A stretch of 64,000 bases of DNA from NCBI RefSeq assembly GCF_904849725.1, contig NC_058521.1:558144176-558208175 (forward strand), read 5' to 3'. Position numbers and translations under genes: made by a program. Below the pieces are notes generated by a model. It ran no database searches. It was not told the DNA's origin and saw only the letters and a program-made list of their open reading frames with translations. How positions within the stretch are numbered: position 1 is the stretch's first letter; the number at the start of each line of letters is the position of its first letter. Shown one piece after another: positions 45,502 through 58,700 of the stretch. Source of the stretch: Hordeum vulgare subsp. vulgare. Lineage: Eukaryota; Streptophyta; Magnoliopsida; Poales; Poaceae.

Positions 45502-45657
45502 TGTTGGGGAATGTCGCATGGGAAACAAAATTTTTCGTACGCGCACGAAGACCTATCATGGTGATGTCCATCTACGAGAGGGGATGAGTGATCTACGTAC
45601 CCTTGTAGATCGTACAGCAGAAGCGTTAGAGAACGCGGTTGATGTAGTGGAACGTCC
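45502..45657 (-). repeat. Fragment of a BARE/WIS-type LTR, interrupted
   Basis: On the plus strand it starts tgttggggaatgtcgcatggg, which is the reverse complement of the end of the copia C LTR. It matches that LTR for about 156 bp and stops at ggaacgtcc, where the young gypsy element begins. The rest of this LTR should reappear beyond the right end of the window. Confidence 0.85.
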
Positions 45658-48600
45658 TGTGATGCCCTCGGTTTAATCGTACGCTAATCATACACGCAAA
45701 TGCGTACGATCAAACCCAAGGACTCACGGGGAGATATCACAACACAACTCTAGACACAAATAAAATAACCTCAGCTTCATATTACAAGCCAGGGGCCTCG
45801 AGGGCTAGAATACGAAAGCTCGAAACACACGAGTCAGCGGAAGCAACAAATATCTGAGTACAGACATAAAACATGGGGTGCCTTAGAGAAGGCTAGCACA
45901 AAAGATACAACGATCGAACGAGGCGAGGCCTCCTGCCTGGGAACCTCCTAACTACTCCTGATCATCAGCGGCCTCCACGTAGTAGTAGGCACCGTCGGGG
46001 TAGCAGTCGTCGGCGGCGGGGACCTCCATCTCCTGGGCTTCATCATCTGGTCGCAGCAAACGGATCAAGGGGACAAGGGGGGAGCAAAGCAGCGGTGAGT
46101 ACTCATCCAAAGTACTCGCAAGTCTTACATCAGAACTATTCTAATTATGCATCAGTATCAAAGAAGGGGGTTATATGTGGACTGACTGCAGCAATGCGAG
46201 AATAGAGAGGGAAGGCCTAGTCCTATCGAAGACTAGCATCTTCAGGGTCTTGCAGCAATAGACGAGAGTAGAACACGGGTAACACAATAATAGTCATATT
46301 GTTGCAGCAATGTTAAAGCGAGGTCACGCCTAAGGATCCTCCCTCGACTCCCTGCGAGGAAGCAATCCCGAGGCAAACTAATTCCAGTTAAGTAACAATT
46401 GTAGTTGTATAAGATCGGGGCACAACTCCAAGTCGTCCTGTAACCGTGGACACGGCTATCCGAATAGTTAATTTTCATCCCTGCAGGGGTGCACCACATG
46501 TCCCGTCACGCTCGATAACACTCTGGCCGGACATACTTTTCTGGGTCCTTCCCGGCCTCGGAATATCGACACGTCGCAGCCCCACCTAAGACTAATCAGA
46601 GAGGCCAGCCCGCCGGTCTAAATCCTAAGCACAAAGGGTTCATGGGGCCAGTTCCCCTTCACGCTCCTGCACGTGGCGTGGGCGGCCGACGTCAGTCCTA
46701 GCATCCCTTAATCACAAGCGCGATGCATCTCGGGACCACTCGGGCGCGCGCCGCTACACTGCTGGCATCTGAAAAGCTTCGGCTGATACCGCGACGCCGA
46801 GTACCCATAATTCTTCCCGCGTAGCCGGTTAGTGCGAAAAGGTCTCCGACCAACCCAGATCAAATACCCAAATCCATTAGCATTTTAATTAGGCCAGCAA
46901 CACAGTCTCGCGGGAATCCACCCGTCTTACAACTAATCACCGAAGATCCCAGTAACATGGTCGAGTAACTGTGTGGTCGTAAAATCGGGGGAATCCGAGG
47001 TATCACCCTCGTTGGATTCCGAACGATGTACCCGTCAAGGTGGGCTTAGAGGAATCACCCTCGGGGGTCCCACACTCGCGGGGTGGCACGACAGAGACGT
47101 CATCGGGAATGGTGAAAGAGGAATCACCCTCGATAACCACGACCGACTAGCTATACTACAGAGATATCATCAGGAGTACTTAGCGAGGTGTCACCCTCGG
47201 TACCCGATAGTATCGCTGTAGCGTCGTACAACGAAGGGGGTGAATGTGCTGTGTCGGGTCTGGCTCGTCGATCAAAGATCGAGATTTGAAAACAAGCGGG
47301 GCAACTGAGCTACGGGGTCAGAGGGGAAAGACTGCTCCACCTATACTAAGCATATTAAAGGTACAGGACTGAAAGTAGCAGTTCATCAAAAACAGGCTAT
47401 GCATCAGATATAGGAGCTAACTACAACAGTAGCAAAATACTAATGCAAGCAGTAGGAAGAAAGACATAGGCGATATAGGAATGATCAAGGGGAATTTGCT
47501 TGCCTTGCTTCTCTGCGGCAATGGACTGATCGGCAGGGTCGTAGATGTACCCGGCAGCAGCGTCAGTCTCGGGGTCTACCGGTAAGAAGAGGGGGAAGAA
47601 ACAATAAATAATAGCACCGATGCAACACAAAACACGACATGGAAAAATATGCAGGCTAGGCATGAGCTAACGCAGGAACATCCGTCATAGACGGGTCGGA
47701 AGGATATCTGACGATATTTTCCGGGTCTCGGGCTACTACCGGTTACACTGGAAACGATGGAAACATTCCATGTTTGCTATGCTAGGGACGCGTGACAGAC
47801 GAACGGGCCGTGTATCCGGGTTCGTCTCGCTCTGCTGATCAACTTTCATGTTGAAATTATTTTGATCTGACTTACGGATTATTTAATATTAATTTTTAAA
47901 GTTTTATTAATTATTTAAGAATTAAAAACAGATTTAAAAGATTTAGTAAAATCCTATTATGACATCATCGCGATGTCAGGCTGACATCACATTTGACCGG
48001 TCAACTGACCAGCGGGTCCCGAACGTCATAGGCACAAGTTTTTATTAAGATTAATTATTTATTAATCAGATTAATTCAACGAGGGACCCACGTGTCATAC
48101 TCTAATTATGTTAATTAATTATTATAACTAATATATCTATTTATTTATTTATTTAAGAAAAACATTATTTTTAATTATCGCGTGGGGCCTCCCTGTCATT
48201 GACAGCGGTGTATTGGCCCCACCGGTAAGTGGCCTAAGGTTATTTCCTCATTTATTTTTATTAGATACCTATCCGTGCAAATACCGTATTCCTCTAAATA
48301 CCCAAATACACAAATACATACATCACATCTCATACATACATACATACATACGCATCTAATACACAATTTATTCTTTTTCATTTTTCCTTTCTCTCAACAC
48401 TCATCTCTCTCTCTCTGTTAACAGAGACAGAGAACAATTTTCTCTAACACCACCTAGAAGAACCAAATACTCAAATCCTCCTACCGGAGTCTACCCTCGA
48501 CGGATCGAGGCCCCGTTTGCCGGAACGGAACCGTGACGTCGAGGAGAACGGTAAGGTGGGAGGAGCCCGAGGAGGGGCTCACCGACGGTGACGTGACGGC

Positions 48601-49382
48601 CCGGTGAAGCCGGAGTTCGCACGTAGTTGACGGTGGGGACGGACGTGGAGGCGGTGACGGTGACGGTGGTGGTGACGTGCCGGCGAGGAGGAGCCGGTGA
48701 GGAGGGCCCCGGTGAGGAGAGGCCCCCGGAGGTGGAGCCGCCGACGGGGAGGGGCGGCCACCGTAGAGAGGGCCGCCGGAGATGGACCTCCCGAAGGGGC
48801 CGGCCGCCGAGATGGGGGGGGGGCCGAGGTGGCCGGCGCCCCTGCCGGCGGGGTGGAGGCCGAGAGGTGGGGGGATGCCGCCGGGAGAGGATGCTCGGTG
48901 GAGGGAGGCGGCCGTGGGGAGAGGAGGCCGCCGGCGTGGTGAGGGGGACCGAGGGGGGGCGCCGGTGGGAGGAGGAGTGGCCGCCGGGGGGGGGGCTCGC
49001 CGGCGTGGTGAGGGGTGGCCGCCGGTGGGAGGAGGAGTGGCCGCCGGGGGGGGGGGGCTCGCCGGCGTGGTGAGGGGTGGCCGCCGGCCGGTGGGAGAGG
49101 GGCGGCCAGGGAGGGGCGAGATGGGGGAGAGGGGCGACAGGAGGGGAGGGAGTTGGGGCGAGATGGGGGGTGTCGGTGGGGTGGGGAGGGTCACGAGAGG
49201 GGAGGGAGAGGTGGCGGCGTGGGGGTGGGGCCCCCCACGAGGGGGGGCTGGCAGCGGCGCCTAGGGGGGGGGAGGGAGTTGGCGTGGGGGGGTGGCGCCA
49301 GGAGGGCGTTAGGGTTTGGGGGGGGGGGGGCGGCTGGGCCACTTGGCCCAGATTGGGCCGGCTGGGGGGGGCTTTCTTCCTC

Positions 49383-49414
<32 letters not shown>

Positions 49415-49856
49415 TTTTGTTTTCTCTTTTATTATTATTATTATTATTATTACTTCTTCTAATCCCTTTTTCTTTATTCTATTCTTATTTACTTTTCTTT
49501 CATCGTTTATTATTTATACTCTTAGTCCTTTCTTTTGTTTATTTATCTTCATTTACTATATCTCTTTACTTATTTTGTTGAAGCCCCTTTCTTAATATAT
49601 CGGGATCATCAACGATTCCAAAAGTACCCGACTTGATATTATAATTTGTTAGGGAATCTTTACAACTCCCCGACGTTGTTATCTCAACAACACGAAGATC
49701 TTTTCATGTTTGACTTAATCCCGAAGCTTCGAACTATGATTCGGTTTCAATCATCACGAGAACATTGTTATAGTTAGCGGTGACGTGGCATCATTAGCGG
49801 GTGATCACTGTAGCTTAATTACAATCACTACTGTAGCAAAAGTCGAGGATGTCACA
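45658..49856 (-). repeat. Gypsy 3' LTR (4199 bp)
   Basis: The plus strand begins tgtgatgccctcgg and ends cgaggatgtcaca, giving TG...CA ends with a 13-bp imperfect inverted repeat. It holds AT-rich DNA at 47855-48180, a (cata)n microsatellite near 48335 and a G-rich block at 48600-49370. Short frames in it recur in all three LTR copies and are not genes. Confidence 0.95.
48600..49370. repeat. G-rich block with tandem units in the gypsy LTR
   Basis: On the plus strand the block has many runs of 7-12 G and two tandem units of about 62 bp (around 48970-49095) built from gccgccggtgggaggaggag and ctcgccggcgtggtgagg. The same block recurs at about 58710-59480 and 63200-63975 with different G-run lengths. 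The element's own transcript would be C-rich here. Pro-rich or Gly/Arg-rich frames of up to 284 aa are composition artefacts. Confidence 0.8.
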
Positions 49857-49869
49857 ATTCTCCCCTACT
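49857..49869 (-). other. Gypsy polypurine tract
   Basis: The minus strand reads AGTAGGGGAGAAT, ending at the first base of the 3' LTR. This is the expected plus-strand primer site. Confidence 0.85.
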
Positions 49870-49892
49870 AACAAGAATTCTCGTCCCGAGAA

Positions 49893-52800
49893 TTAAGAGG
49901 TAGAGGGAAAGAGCCCGGGGTATTCATCACGAAGATGATCCTCGCGTTCCCAAGTGGCTTCATCTTCAGAGTGATTTGACCACTGCACCTTAAGGAACTT
50001 AGTGACCTTGCGACGAGTCTTACGTTCAGCTTGGTCGAGAATGCGGACCGGATGCTCTTTATAAGAGAGGTCTTGTTGTAGCTCAAGCATATCGTGATCC
50101 ACTGCTCGAATAGGGTCCTTGAAGCAGCGACGGAGCTGAGAAACATGGAAGACATCGTGAACCTGAGAAAGGTTCGCCAGCAGTTCCAATTGATAAGCCA
50201 CTCTTCCACGCCTTTCGAGAACAGTGAAAGGACCAATATAACGAGGAGCTAACTTGCCCTTGATTCCGAAACGGTGTGCACCTCTCATTGGTGTGACACG
50301 AAGATAAGCCTTTTCGCCAGGTTGATAGACCATATCTTGATGATGACGGTCATACTGACTCTTCTGACGAGACTGAGCAGCCTTCAGATTCTCATGAATA
50401 ATGCGGACTTGATCTTCGGCATGTTGAATAATATCCGGACCGAAGAGTGATCGTTCCCCAGTTTCTGACCAATTCAGAGGAGTTCGACACCTTCGCCCAT
50501 ACAATACTTTGAAAGGGGCCATCTTCAGACTAGCTTGATAGCTATTGTTGTACGAGAACTCGGCATACGGGAGAGATTCCTCCCATTTCTTACCGAAAGA
50601 AATGACACAAGCTCGAAGCATGTCCTCGAGAATTTGGTTGACTCGTTCAACTTGTCCCTGGGATTGAGGATGAAATGCAGTGCTGAAGGACAGATGAGTC
50701 CCCATAGCCTTTTGAAAACTTTCCCAGAATTTTGAAGTAAACAAGCTGCCACGGTCCGAACTGATTACCAACGGAATACCGTGAAGTGAAACAACTCTTG
50801 ACATATAAAGATCTGCCAGCTGACTAGCATTAATCGTTTCTTTGACGGCCAGGAAATGTGCAACTTTGGACAGTCGATCAATGACGACAAGAATAGCATC
50901 ATTACCTTTCTGAGACCTGGGAAAACCAGTGACGAAGTCCATTTCAACGTGATCCCATTTCCACTCGGGAATAGAGATAGGTTGCAGAGTTCCAGCAGGC
51001 TTTTGGTGCTCTGCTTTGATACGCCGGCATATATCACATTCTGCCACATAGCATGCAATGTCTTGTTTCATATTGGGCCACCAGAATCTTTGCCGGATGT
51101 CTTGGTACATCTTGGTACTACCCGGGTGAATAGACAATGGTGTGTCATGAGCTTCTTCCATCACCTTCCCAGTCATCCTGAGATTTTCCTTCTTATTTGG
51201 AACGAATAGGCGACCCTTGAAATACAAGGCACCACCTTCATCAACAGTGAAAAAGGAGGGTTTACCCTTCGCAATATAACTCTTAATCCTGTCGACATCA
51301 TCGTCAAAGTTTTGTATATTCTTTATGGAGCTCACAAGATCTGGTTCAACCACTAGGTTACTGAGGGAACCCTGATTAACAACACGAAGGTTCATCTTTT
51401 GATACTCTTCAGGGGGAGGAACAAGGTAACCCTGAGGAACAATGTGGAGGTTCAGCTTACGGAATTCCTCTTGCAGACGATCGTGAACCTCATGAACCTG
51501 GAGGTGGTTGCAGTATGACTTGCGACTTAAGGCATCAGCCATTACATTAGCCTTACCAGGGGTATATGATATACTACAGTCAAAATCTGCTATACGCTCC
51601 ATCCATCTTTGTTGACGCAGGTTCAGCTCCGGTTGAGTGAACAAGTACTTCAGACTTTGATGGTCGGTGTAGATTTCACAGCGATTACCGACAAGGTATT
51701 GTCGCCATTCCTTCAATGCATGAATGACTGCGGCAAGTTCGAGATCATGAACTGGGTAGTTCTCTTCATGAGCACGCAGTTGACGTGAAGCATAAGCGAT
51801 CACCTTGCGATCCTGCATTAGGACACAACCTATTCCTTGACGAGAAGCATCACAGTATATGACGAAATCCCTTTTCGTATCTGGAGGAGCAAGTACTGGA
51901 GCGGACGTCAGTTTGTCCTTGAGTGCCTGAAAACTTTCCTGACATTTATCAGTCCATTCATACTTAACACCTTTGTGAAGCAGGTTGGTTAAGGGCTTCG
52001 CAATCTTGGAGAAGTTCTCGACGAATCGACGGCAATAGCTGGCGAGTCCGAGAAAACTTCTGACTTGCTTGACATTCTTCGGGGGAGTCCAATCAAGAAT
52101 AGCTTGAATTCGTTCGGGGTTGACCGCAATACCATCCTTGGAAATCACATGACCAAGGTAAGTCACTTCGTCTAGCCAGAACTCACATTTGGAATACTTC
52201 GCATAGAGTTTATGCTCCCGAAGCTTATCCAGTACAAGACGAAGATGTTCAGCATGCTCTTCTTTGTTCTTTGAAAACACCAGAATATCATCCAGATATA
52301 CCACGACAAATTTGTCGAGGTAGTCCATGAATATATAATTCATCAATCGAGAGAAAGTTGCCGGTGCATTGGTTAAGCCGAAGGACATGACGGTGTACTC
52401 GTATGATCCATATCGAGTAACAAAGGCGGTCTTTGGAATATCCTCCTTGCGAACACGGATCTGGTGGTATCCCAATCTCAAGTCGAGCTTAGAGAAAACG
52501 GTGGAACCAGCAAGTTGATCATACAAATCATTTATCCGAGGGAGAGGATATTTGTTTTGAATAGTGGCCTGTTTGATAGGACGATAGTCTTGAACCAATC
52601 GATTTGTCCCATCCTTCTTCTTAACAAAGAGAGAAGGTGCTCCCCAAGCAGAGGAACTCGGACGGATGAAACCCAGACGGAGCGAGTTGTCAATTTCTTG
52701 CTTAAGTTCAAGGAGTTCATGTGGTGGCATTTTATAAGGACGCTTGGCAATAGGAGTGGTACCGGGTACCAAGTCAATGACAAACTCGACAGCTCGAGCA

Positions 52801-54380
52801 GGGGGAATCCCCGGAAGTTCTTCTGGAAAGACATCTTGGAATTCTCGGACCACTGGAATGTTTTCAATCCCTTCAAGAGGCGACGCATTTAATGCATTCA
52901 AGGCATACAGCCGTGCCTCAGCATTACGGACGAGATGAGCCTGGTAGCTTACTAGTTCATCTGAAGGGTGTAGGAGGTGGACGGTTTTGGTGGCACAAAC
53001 GATCGATGCCGTATGAGCTCTCAACCAGTCCATCCCCAATATGAGATCAATGTTGGATGACTTTAGTAGGATGGGGTTGGCAAGGAATTCTAATCCTTCA
53101 ATTTCAACTGGAACATGGGGGCAAACCACAGAGGTTCGACATTCGCCCCCAGGGGTGTTTACCACTATCGGGAGGTTCATCTCTTCGCTCCTAATGTCAT
53201 GCATGTATGCAAAATTTTCCGACATAAAGGAATGCGATGCTCCTGTATCAAACAATACAGAAGCAGGTACTGAGTTAACGAGAAGTGTACCCATCACGGT
53301 AGCAGGTTGGTCTTGAGCTTGACCCATATCAATGTTGTTGGCCTGACCACGAACATAAGCAGGCTTAGTGTTGAAGTTGCGGTTCTGGTTGTTGCCACGG
53401 CCAGTTGCGGGAAGTGCCAGCTGATTCTGATTCTGCCTGCAGTCTCTAGCACGGTGACCTGGACGGCCACACTTGAAGCACAACCCGTCCTCAGGACGGG
53501 AAGGAGGAACTCGAGGCGGTGGAGCTGGGAGCCTCGGCTGCCTAGGCGGTCGAGGAGGCAGGCGAGGTGCAGCATAGGATGGCCTCGGAGTAGGAGCAGG
53601 TGCATGGTACATGTTGTTGGGAATCCAGATCTTCCGCTTCTGTGCAGATGAGCCCGAAGATGAGCCCATGTCACGGTTGCGCTTGCTGCTATCTTTGTAT
53701 TCCTGCAGACCAGTCTCAACCTGAATAGCCTTGTTCACGAGGGTGGCGAAATCAGCATAGTCCTGAACGAGGAGTGTCAGCTTGATATCAGGGTGGAGGC
53801 CTTCACGGAACTTCTCCTGCCTGCGTGCATCAGTCGCAATGTCTTCTTCAGCATAGCGAGATAATTCCAGAAATTCCCGCTGATAAGCATCCACAGTCTT
53901 GTTGCCCTGGACTAAGTTGCGGAACTCACGCTTCTTCCGGTCCATGATTCCCTGGGGAATGTATCGAGCACGGAAAGCAGCCTTGAACTCTGCCCAAGTG
54001 ATGATAGTTCCATCGGGCTGAGAGCGCCTGTGGCTATCCCACCATTGAGCAGCGGGACCCTTCAGAAAGTAGGCGGCAAAGTTGACATAGCTCGCCAGGG
54101 GCACATTGGCAGACTCTAGCTCATAAGAAATGTCACGGAGCCAGTCATCAGCATCAAGAGGCTGAGTTGAGCTGCGGTAGATCGCAGGGTTGAGACGGCA
54201 GAAGTCTTGCAGTGTCACGCCTTGTGGTTGATTCATGTTCGGCCTTTGGAACTGATCCATGAGCCCTTGCATAAACTGGCGGTTCAGCTCAAACTGTTGG
54301 ATCATCCCCGCCATATACTCACGAGGCGGGGGTGGTGCATCGTTGGCACGGCCACGCGGGCGGCCAGCTGGTCTAACCAT
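49893..54380 (-). CDS. Gypsy Gag-Pol polyprotein (1495 aa, uninterrupted)
   Basis: The polyprotein contains, in order: Gag capsid domain (about 75-230), zinc knuckle [14 protein letters not shown] (301-314), protease (LFDTGAS, D378), reverse transcriptase with YLDD (695-698), RNase H (YCDAS, D844; TDHQS), integrase with an HHCC zinc-binding region (about 1090-1135) and catalytic core, and a C-terminal chromodomain-like tail (EDEATWERE). It would make particles, copy the RNA and integrate the cDNA. The tail could steer insertion to heterochromatin as in chromoviruses. The start is the ATG before VRPAGRPRG. There are no stops or frameshifts, so the copy may be autonomous. Confidence 0.95.
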   Translation of the reverse strand: MVRPAGRPRGRANDAPPPPREYMAGMIQQFELNRQFMQGLMDQFQRPNMNQPQGVTLQDFCRLNPAIYRSSTQPLDADDWLRDISYELESANVPLASYVNFAAYFLKGPAAQWWDSHRRSQPDGTIITWAEFKAAFRARYIPQGIMDRKKREFRNLVQGNKTVDAYQREFLELSRYAEEDIATDARRQEKFREGLHPDIKLTLLVQDYADFATLVNKAIQVETGLQEYKDSSKRNRDMGSSSGSSAQKRKIWIPNNMYHAPAPTPRPSYAAPRLPPRPPRQPRLPAPPPRVPPSRPEDGLCFKCGRPGHRARDCRQNQNQLALPATGRGNNQNRNFNTKPAYVRGQANNIDMGQAQDQPATVMGTLLVNSVPASVLFDTGASHSFMSENFAYMHDIRSEEMNLPIVVNTPGGECRTSVVCPHVPVEIEGLEFLANPILLKSSNIDLILGMDWLRAHTASIVCATKTVHLLHPSDELVSYQAHLVRNAEARLYALNALNASPLEGIENIPVVREFQDVFPEELPGIPPARAVEFVIDLVPGTTPIAKRPYKMPPHELLELKQEIDNSLRLGFIRPSSSAWGAPSLFVKKKDGTNRLVQDYRPIKQATIQNKYPLPRINDLYDQLAGSTVFSKLDLRLGYHQIRVRKEDIPKTAFVTRYGSYEYTVMSFGLTNAPATFSRLMNYIFMDYLDKFVVVYLDDILVFSKNKEEHAEHLRLVLDKLREHKLYAKYSKCEFWLDEVTYLGHVISKDGIAVNPERIQAILDWTPPKNVKQVRSFLGLASYCRRFVENFSKIAKPLTNLLHKGVKYEWTDKCQESFQALKDKLTSAPVLAPPDTKRDFVIYCDASRQGIGCVLMQDRKVIAYASRQLRAHEENYPVHDLELAAVIHALKEWRQYLVGNRCEIYTDHQSLKYLFTQPELNLRQQRWMERIADFDCSISYTPGKANVMADALSRKSYCNHLQVHEVHDRLQEEFRKLNLHIVPQGYLVPPPEEYQKMNLRVVNQGSLSNLVVEPDLVSSIKNIQNFDDDVDRIKSYIAKGKPSFFTVDEGGALYFKGRLFVPNKKENLRMTGKVMEEAHDTPLSIHPGSTKMYQDIRQRFWWPNMKQDIACYVAECDICRRIKAEHQKPAGTLQPISIPEWKWDHVEMDFVTGFPRSQKGNDAILVVIDRLSKVAHFLAVKETINASQLADLYMSRVVSLHGIPLVISSDRGSLFTSKFWESFQKAMGTHLSFSTAFHPQSQGQVERVNQILEDMLRACVISFGKKWEESLPYAEFSYNNSYQASLKMAPFKVLYGRRCRTPLNWSETGERSLFGPDIIQHAEDQVRIIHENLKAAQSRQKSQYDRHHQDMVYQPGEKAYLRVTPMRGAHRFGIKGKLAPRYIGPFTVLERRGRVAYQLELLANLSQVHDVFHVSQLRRCFKDPIRAVDHDMLELQQDLSYKEHPVRILDQAERKTRRKVTKFLKVQWSNHSEDEATWEREDHLRDEYPGLFPSTS

Positions 54381-54661
54381 CCTGTTAAATATTTAGCAGG
54401 GGTAGTTTAGCTTAAAGTAATTGAAAGGCATCGCACGCATTCATGAAGTAATCAAGCATAATGAAAGGGAAATGCGATAGATACTCCATAGTAGTTGAGT
54501 TCGACATACAGACCCATACATAAGTTCGATTACAGACTAACGATTAAAAACTCGAAATTTGGCGATAGCCCGGACGCATTTGACGATACCCTGGACTCAC
54601 TAGGCGGCGCGCAGGCACGCGATGGAAGAGTACCACAACGAGATGTAGCGATAAGACTACA

Positions 54662-55450
54662 TCAACGTCGGAGAGGACGAACGAATCCTGGTAGCTGGCG
54701 GTGATAGAAGGTAGGGACAGGACCCTGTGTCCCGTTGTGACTCTGGTGACGGTACCGCATCCAGTCGAGGAGCTGAGGTCCAAGTGCAGGGGTTCTACCC
54801 CCAACATCTGTCCACTCGAGAGCTGATGGTAGCTCTGTCCTGCTCGGCTCGCGGATGCGCAAAGGGGGAACCCTCGGACAGTGTGATGGCTGCAGCTCTG
54901 TCAACGCGTCGTAAAGACGAGCGCGTGTAGCATACAACTCCACAGTCAGAGCTCGGAAAGCACGATCCATTGCCTCAGTGTACTGCACCAGAATCCGCGC
55001 GTCGTACCGACGCGTTACGTAGGGGGCGCAGACAGCGACGTAGGAACGGTCGCTGCGCTCCCGAACGTCAGAAGCGTAGGCAGTGAGATCAGACCCAGTC
55101 TCATCCCCAGCAGGAGCATGCGGGATGTATCTGAAAGGGCTCTCCTCCAGGTGAGGGTACGCTCCACGGAGACGGGTGATGGCGATGTAGGCCGCATCAT
55201 GGACGGCCATCTCGACCGACACTCCAATACCACAGAACACGTGGCGCTCGAGGGTCTCACCGCCCCTCTGGTCGAAGATGCGAACCTCAGCCTGGTACTG
55301 GTACTGGTTGTACTCGCGGAAATCCTCGAACACAGTGTACTCGGGGTACCAGCGATATCCCAGCCTGGTCAGGAGATCGACCAAAATGGCCGGGAACCCA
55401 GTCGTCTCGGTGGCCTGTGTCAGGCGCACGTGCTGTCTTGCGGGACGCAT
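54662..55450 (-). CDS. Extra ORF upstream of gag, dsRNA-binding-domain-like
   Basis: This 262-aa ORF lies between the PBS and gag on the element's coding strand, 304 nt after the PBS and 281 nt before gag. Residues about 21-96 resemble a double-stranded-RNA-binding domain. There is a Leu-rich helix, a PEY motif, a YQAEVRIF strand, then GIGVSVEMAVHDAAYIAI, which parallels the GxGxSKKxAKxxAA signature. The basic KK pair of canonical domains is absent, so RNA binding is uncertain. Residues about 150-190 form a charged helix that may be coiled. The ATG follows a splice-acceptor-like TTATTTTCAG. Extra ORFs before gag are known in other plant gypsy lineages. The function here is not known to me. 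Confidence 0.7.
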   Translation of the reverse strand: MRPARQHVRLTQATETTGFPAILVDLLTRLGYRWYPEYTVFEDFREYNQYQYQAEVRIFDQRGGETLERHVFCGIGVSVEMAVHDAAYIAITRLRGAYPHLEESPFRYIPHAPAGDETGSDLTAYASDVRERSDRSYVAVCAPYVTRRYDARILVQYTEAMDRAFRALTVELYATRARLYDALTELQPSHCPRVPPLRIREPSRTELPSALEWTDVGGRTPALGPQLLDWMRYRHQSHNGTQGPVPTFYHRQLPGFVRPLRR

Positions 55451-55753
55451 CTGAAAATAAGATTGACGGATGTCAATGACAGTGTGTGTAATACATATTC
55501 AGGAGAAAAAGAGTAGATAGTCCAGCGCTCCGGATTGATGTGATTCGAGAACCTAATGTTAGAGTTAGTAAAATCTTTGACCCGAAAGAGAAGAGAAATT
55601 AGAGCCCAGAGTATAGAAAAGGAGTAAAAGATACTAATACCACCCAATTGAGATGTGGGCCCGTAAGCCACAACATCAGTGTTAGTAAAGTTTTTCAAAC
55701 ACTAGACTCAACTTCGGCCAAGGAGTTGGAAAGGGGGCTACCTACAGGCAGTT

Positions 55754-55766
55754 GGCTCTGATACCA
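55754..55766 (-). other. Gypsy primer-binding site, first copy
   Basis: The minus strand reads TGGTATCAGAGCC, complementary to initiator tRNA-Met. It lies 3 nt inside the LTR boundary at 55770. Confidence 0.9.
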
Positions 55767-55769
55767 ACT

Positions 55770-58700
55770 TGTGACGCCCTCGGTTTAATCGTACGCTAAT
55801 CATACACGCAAATGCGTACGATCAAACCCAAGGACTCACGGGGAGATATCACAACACAACTCTAGACACAAATAAAATAACCTCAGCTTCATATTACAAG
55901 CCAGGGGCCTCGAGGGCTAGAATACGAAAGCTCGAAACACACGAGTCAGCGGAAGCAACAAATATCTGAGTACAGACATAAAACATGGGGTGCCTTAGAG
56001 AAGGCTAGCACAAAAGATACAACGATCGAACGAGGCGAGGCCTCCTGCCTGGGAACCTCCTAACTACTCCTGATCATCAGCGGCCTCCACGTAGTAGTAG
56101 GCACCGTCGGGGTAGCAGTCGTCGGCGGCGGGGACCTCCATCTCCTGGGCTTCATCATCTGGTCGCAGCAAACGGATCAAGGGGACAAGGGGGGAGCAAA
56201 GCAGCGGTGAGTACTCATCCAAAGTACTCGCAAGTCTTACATCAGAACTATTCTAATTATGCATCAGTATCAAAGAAGGGGGTTATATGTGGACTGACTG
56301 CAGCAATGCGAGAATAGAGAGGGAAGGCCTAGTCCTATCGAAGACTAGCATCTTCAGGGTCTTGCAGCAATAGACGAGAGTAGAACACGGGTAACACAAT
56401 AATAGTCATATTGTTGCAGCAATGTTAAAGCGAGGTCACGCCTAAGGATCCTCCCTCGACTCCCTGCGAGGAAGCAATCCCGAGGCAAACTAATTCCAGT
56501 TAAGTAACAATTGTAGTTGTATAAGATCGGGGCACAACTCCAAGTCGTCCTGTAACCGTGGACACGGCTATCCGAATAGTTAATTTTCATCCCTGCAGGG
56601 GTGCACCACATGTCCCGTCACGCTCGATAACACTCTGGCCGGACATACTTTTCTGGGTCCTGCCCGGCCTCGGAATATCGACACGTCGCAACCCCACCTA
56701 AGACTAATCAGAGAGGCCAGCCCGCCGGTCTAAATCCTAAGCACAAAGGGTTCATGGGCCCAGTTCCCCTTCACGCTCCTGCACGTGGCGTGGGCGGCCG
56801 ACGTCAGTCCTAGCATCCCTTAATCACAAGCGCGATGCATCTCGGGACCACTCGGGCGCGCGCCGCTACACTGCTGGCATCTGAAAAGCTTCGGCTGATA
56901 CCGCGACGCCGAGTACCCATAATTCTTCCCGCGTAGCCGGTTAGTGCGAAAAGGTCTCCGACCAACCCAGATCAAATACCCAAATCCATTAGCATTTTAA
57001 TTAGGCCAGCAACACAGTCTCGCGGGAATCCACCCGTCTTACAACTAATCACCGAAGATCCCAGTAACATGGTCGAGTAACTGTGTGGTCGTAAAATCGG
57101 GGGAATCCGAGGTATCACCCTCGTTGGATTCCGAACGATGTACCCGTCAAGGTGGGCTTAGAGGAATCACCCTCGGGGGTCCCACACTCGCGGGGTGGCA
57201 CGACAGAGACGTCATCGGGAATGGTGAAAGAGGAATCACCCTCGATAACCACGACCGACTAGCTATACTACAGAGATATCATCAGGAGTACTTAGCGAGG
57301 TGTCACCCTCGGTACCCGATAGTATCGCTGTAGCGTCGTACAACGAAGGGGGTGAATGTGCTGTGTCGGGTCTGGCTCGTCGATCAAAGATCGAGATTTG
57401 AAAACAAGCGGGGCAACTGAGCTACGGGGTCAGAGGGGAAAGACTGCTCCACCTATACTAAGCATATTAAAGGTACAGGACTGAAAGTAGCAGTTCATCA
57501 AAAACAGGCTATGCATCAGATATAGGAGCTAACTACAACAGTAGCAAAATACTAATGCAAGCAGTAGGAAGAAAGACATAGGCGATATAGGAATGATCAA
57601 GGGGAATTTGCTTGCCTTGCTGCTCTGCGGCAATGGACTGATCGGCAGGGTCGTAGATGTACCCGGCAGCAGCGTCAGTCTCGGGGTCTACCGGTAAGAA
57701 GAGGGGGAAGAAACAATAAATAATAGCACCGATGCAACACAAAACACGACATGGAAAAATATGCAGGCTAGGCATGAGCTAACGCAGGAACATCCGTCAT
57801 AGACGGGTCGGAAGGATATCTGACGATATTTTCCGGGTCTCGGGCTACTACCGGTTACACTGGAAACGATGGAAACGTTCCATGTTTGCTATGCTAGGGA
57901 CGCGTGACAGACGAACGGGCCGTGTATCCGGGTTCGTCTCGCTCTGCTGATCAACTTTCATGTTGAAATTATTTTGATCTGACTTACGGATTATTTAATA
58001 TTAATTTTTAAAGTTTTATTAATTATTTAAGAATTAAAAACAGATTTAAAAGATTTAGTAAAATCCTATTATGACATCATCGCGATGTCAGGCTGACATC
58101 ACATTTGACCGGTCAACTGACCAGCGGGTCCCGAACGTCATAGGCACAAGTTTTTATTAAGATTAATTATTTATTAATCAGATTAATTCAACGAGGGACC
58201 CACGTGTCATACTCTAATTATGTTAATTAATTATTATAACTAATATATCTATTTATTTATTTATTTAAGAAAAACATTATTTTTAATTATCGCGTGGGGC
58301 CTCCCTGTCATTGACAGCGGTGTATTGGCCCCACCGGTAAGTGGCCTAAGGTTATTTCCTCATTTATTTTTATTAGATACCTATCCGTGCAAATACCGTA
58401 TTCCTCTAAATACCCAAATACACAAATACATACATCACATCTCATACATACATACATACATACGCATCTAATACACAATTTATTCTTTTTCATTTTTCCT
58501 TTCTCTCAACACTCATCTCTCTCTCTCTGTTAACAGAGACAGAGAACAATTTTCTCTAACACCACCTAGAAGAACCAAATACTCAAATCCTCCTACCGGA
58601 GTCTACCCTCGACGGATCGAGGCCCCGTTTGCCGGAACGGAACCGTGACGTCGAGGAGAACGGTAAGGTGGGAGGAGCCCGAGGAGGGGCTCACCGACGG

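Noticed and set aside
48491..49342. Pro-rich open frame of 283 aa (and equivalents at about 58600 and 63091)
   Set aside because: It lies in the G-rich LTR block and is repeated in each LTR. Open frames exist in several phases on both strands, and there is no domain. This is a composition effect.
54662..55450. The extra ORF as an env-like gene
   Set aside because: It lies before gag, not after pol, and shows no signal peptide or membrane-spanning segment.
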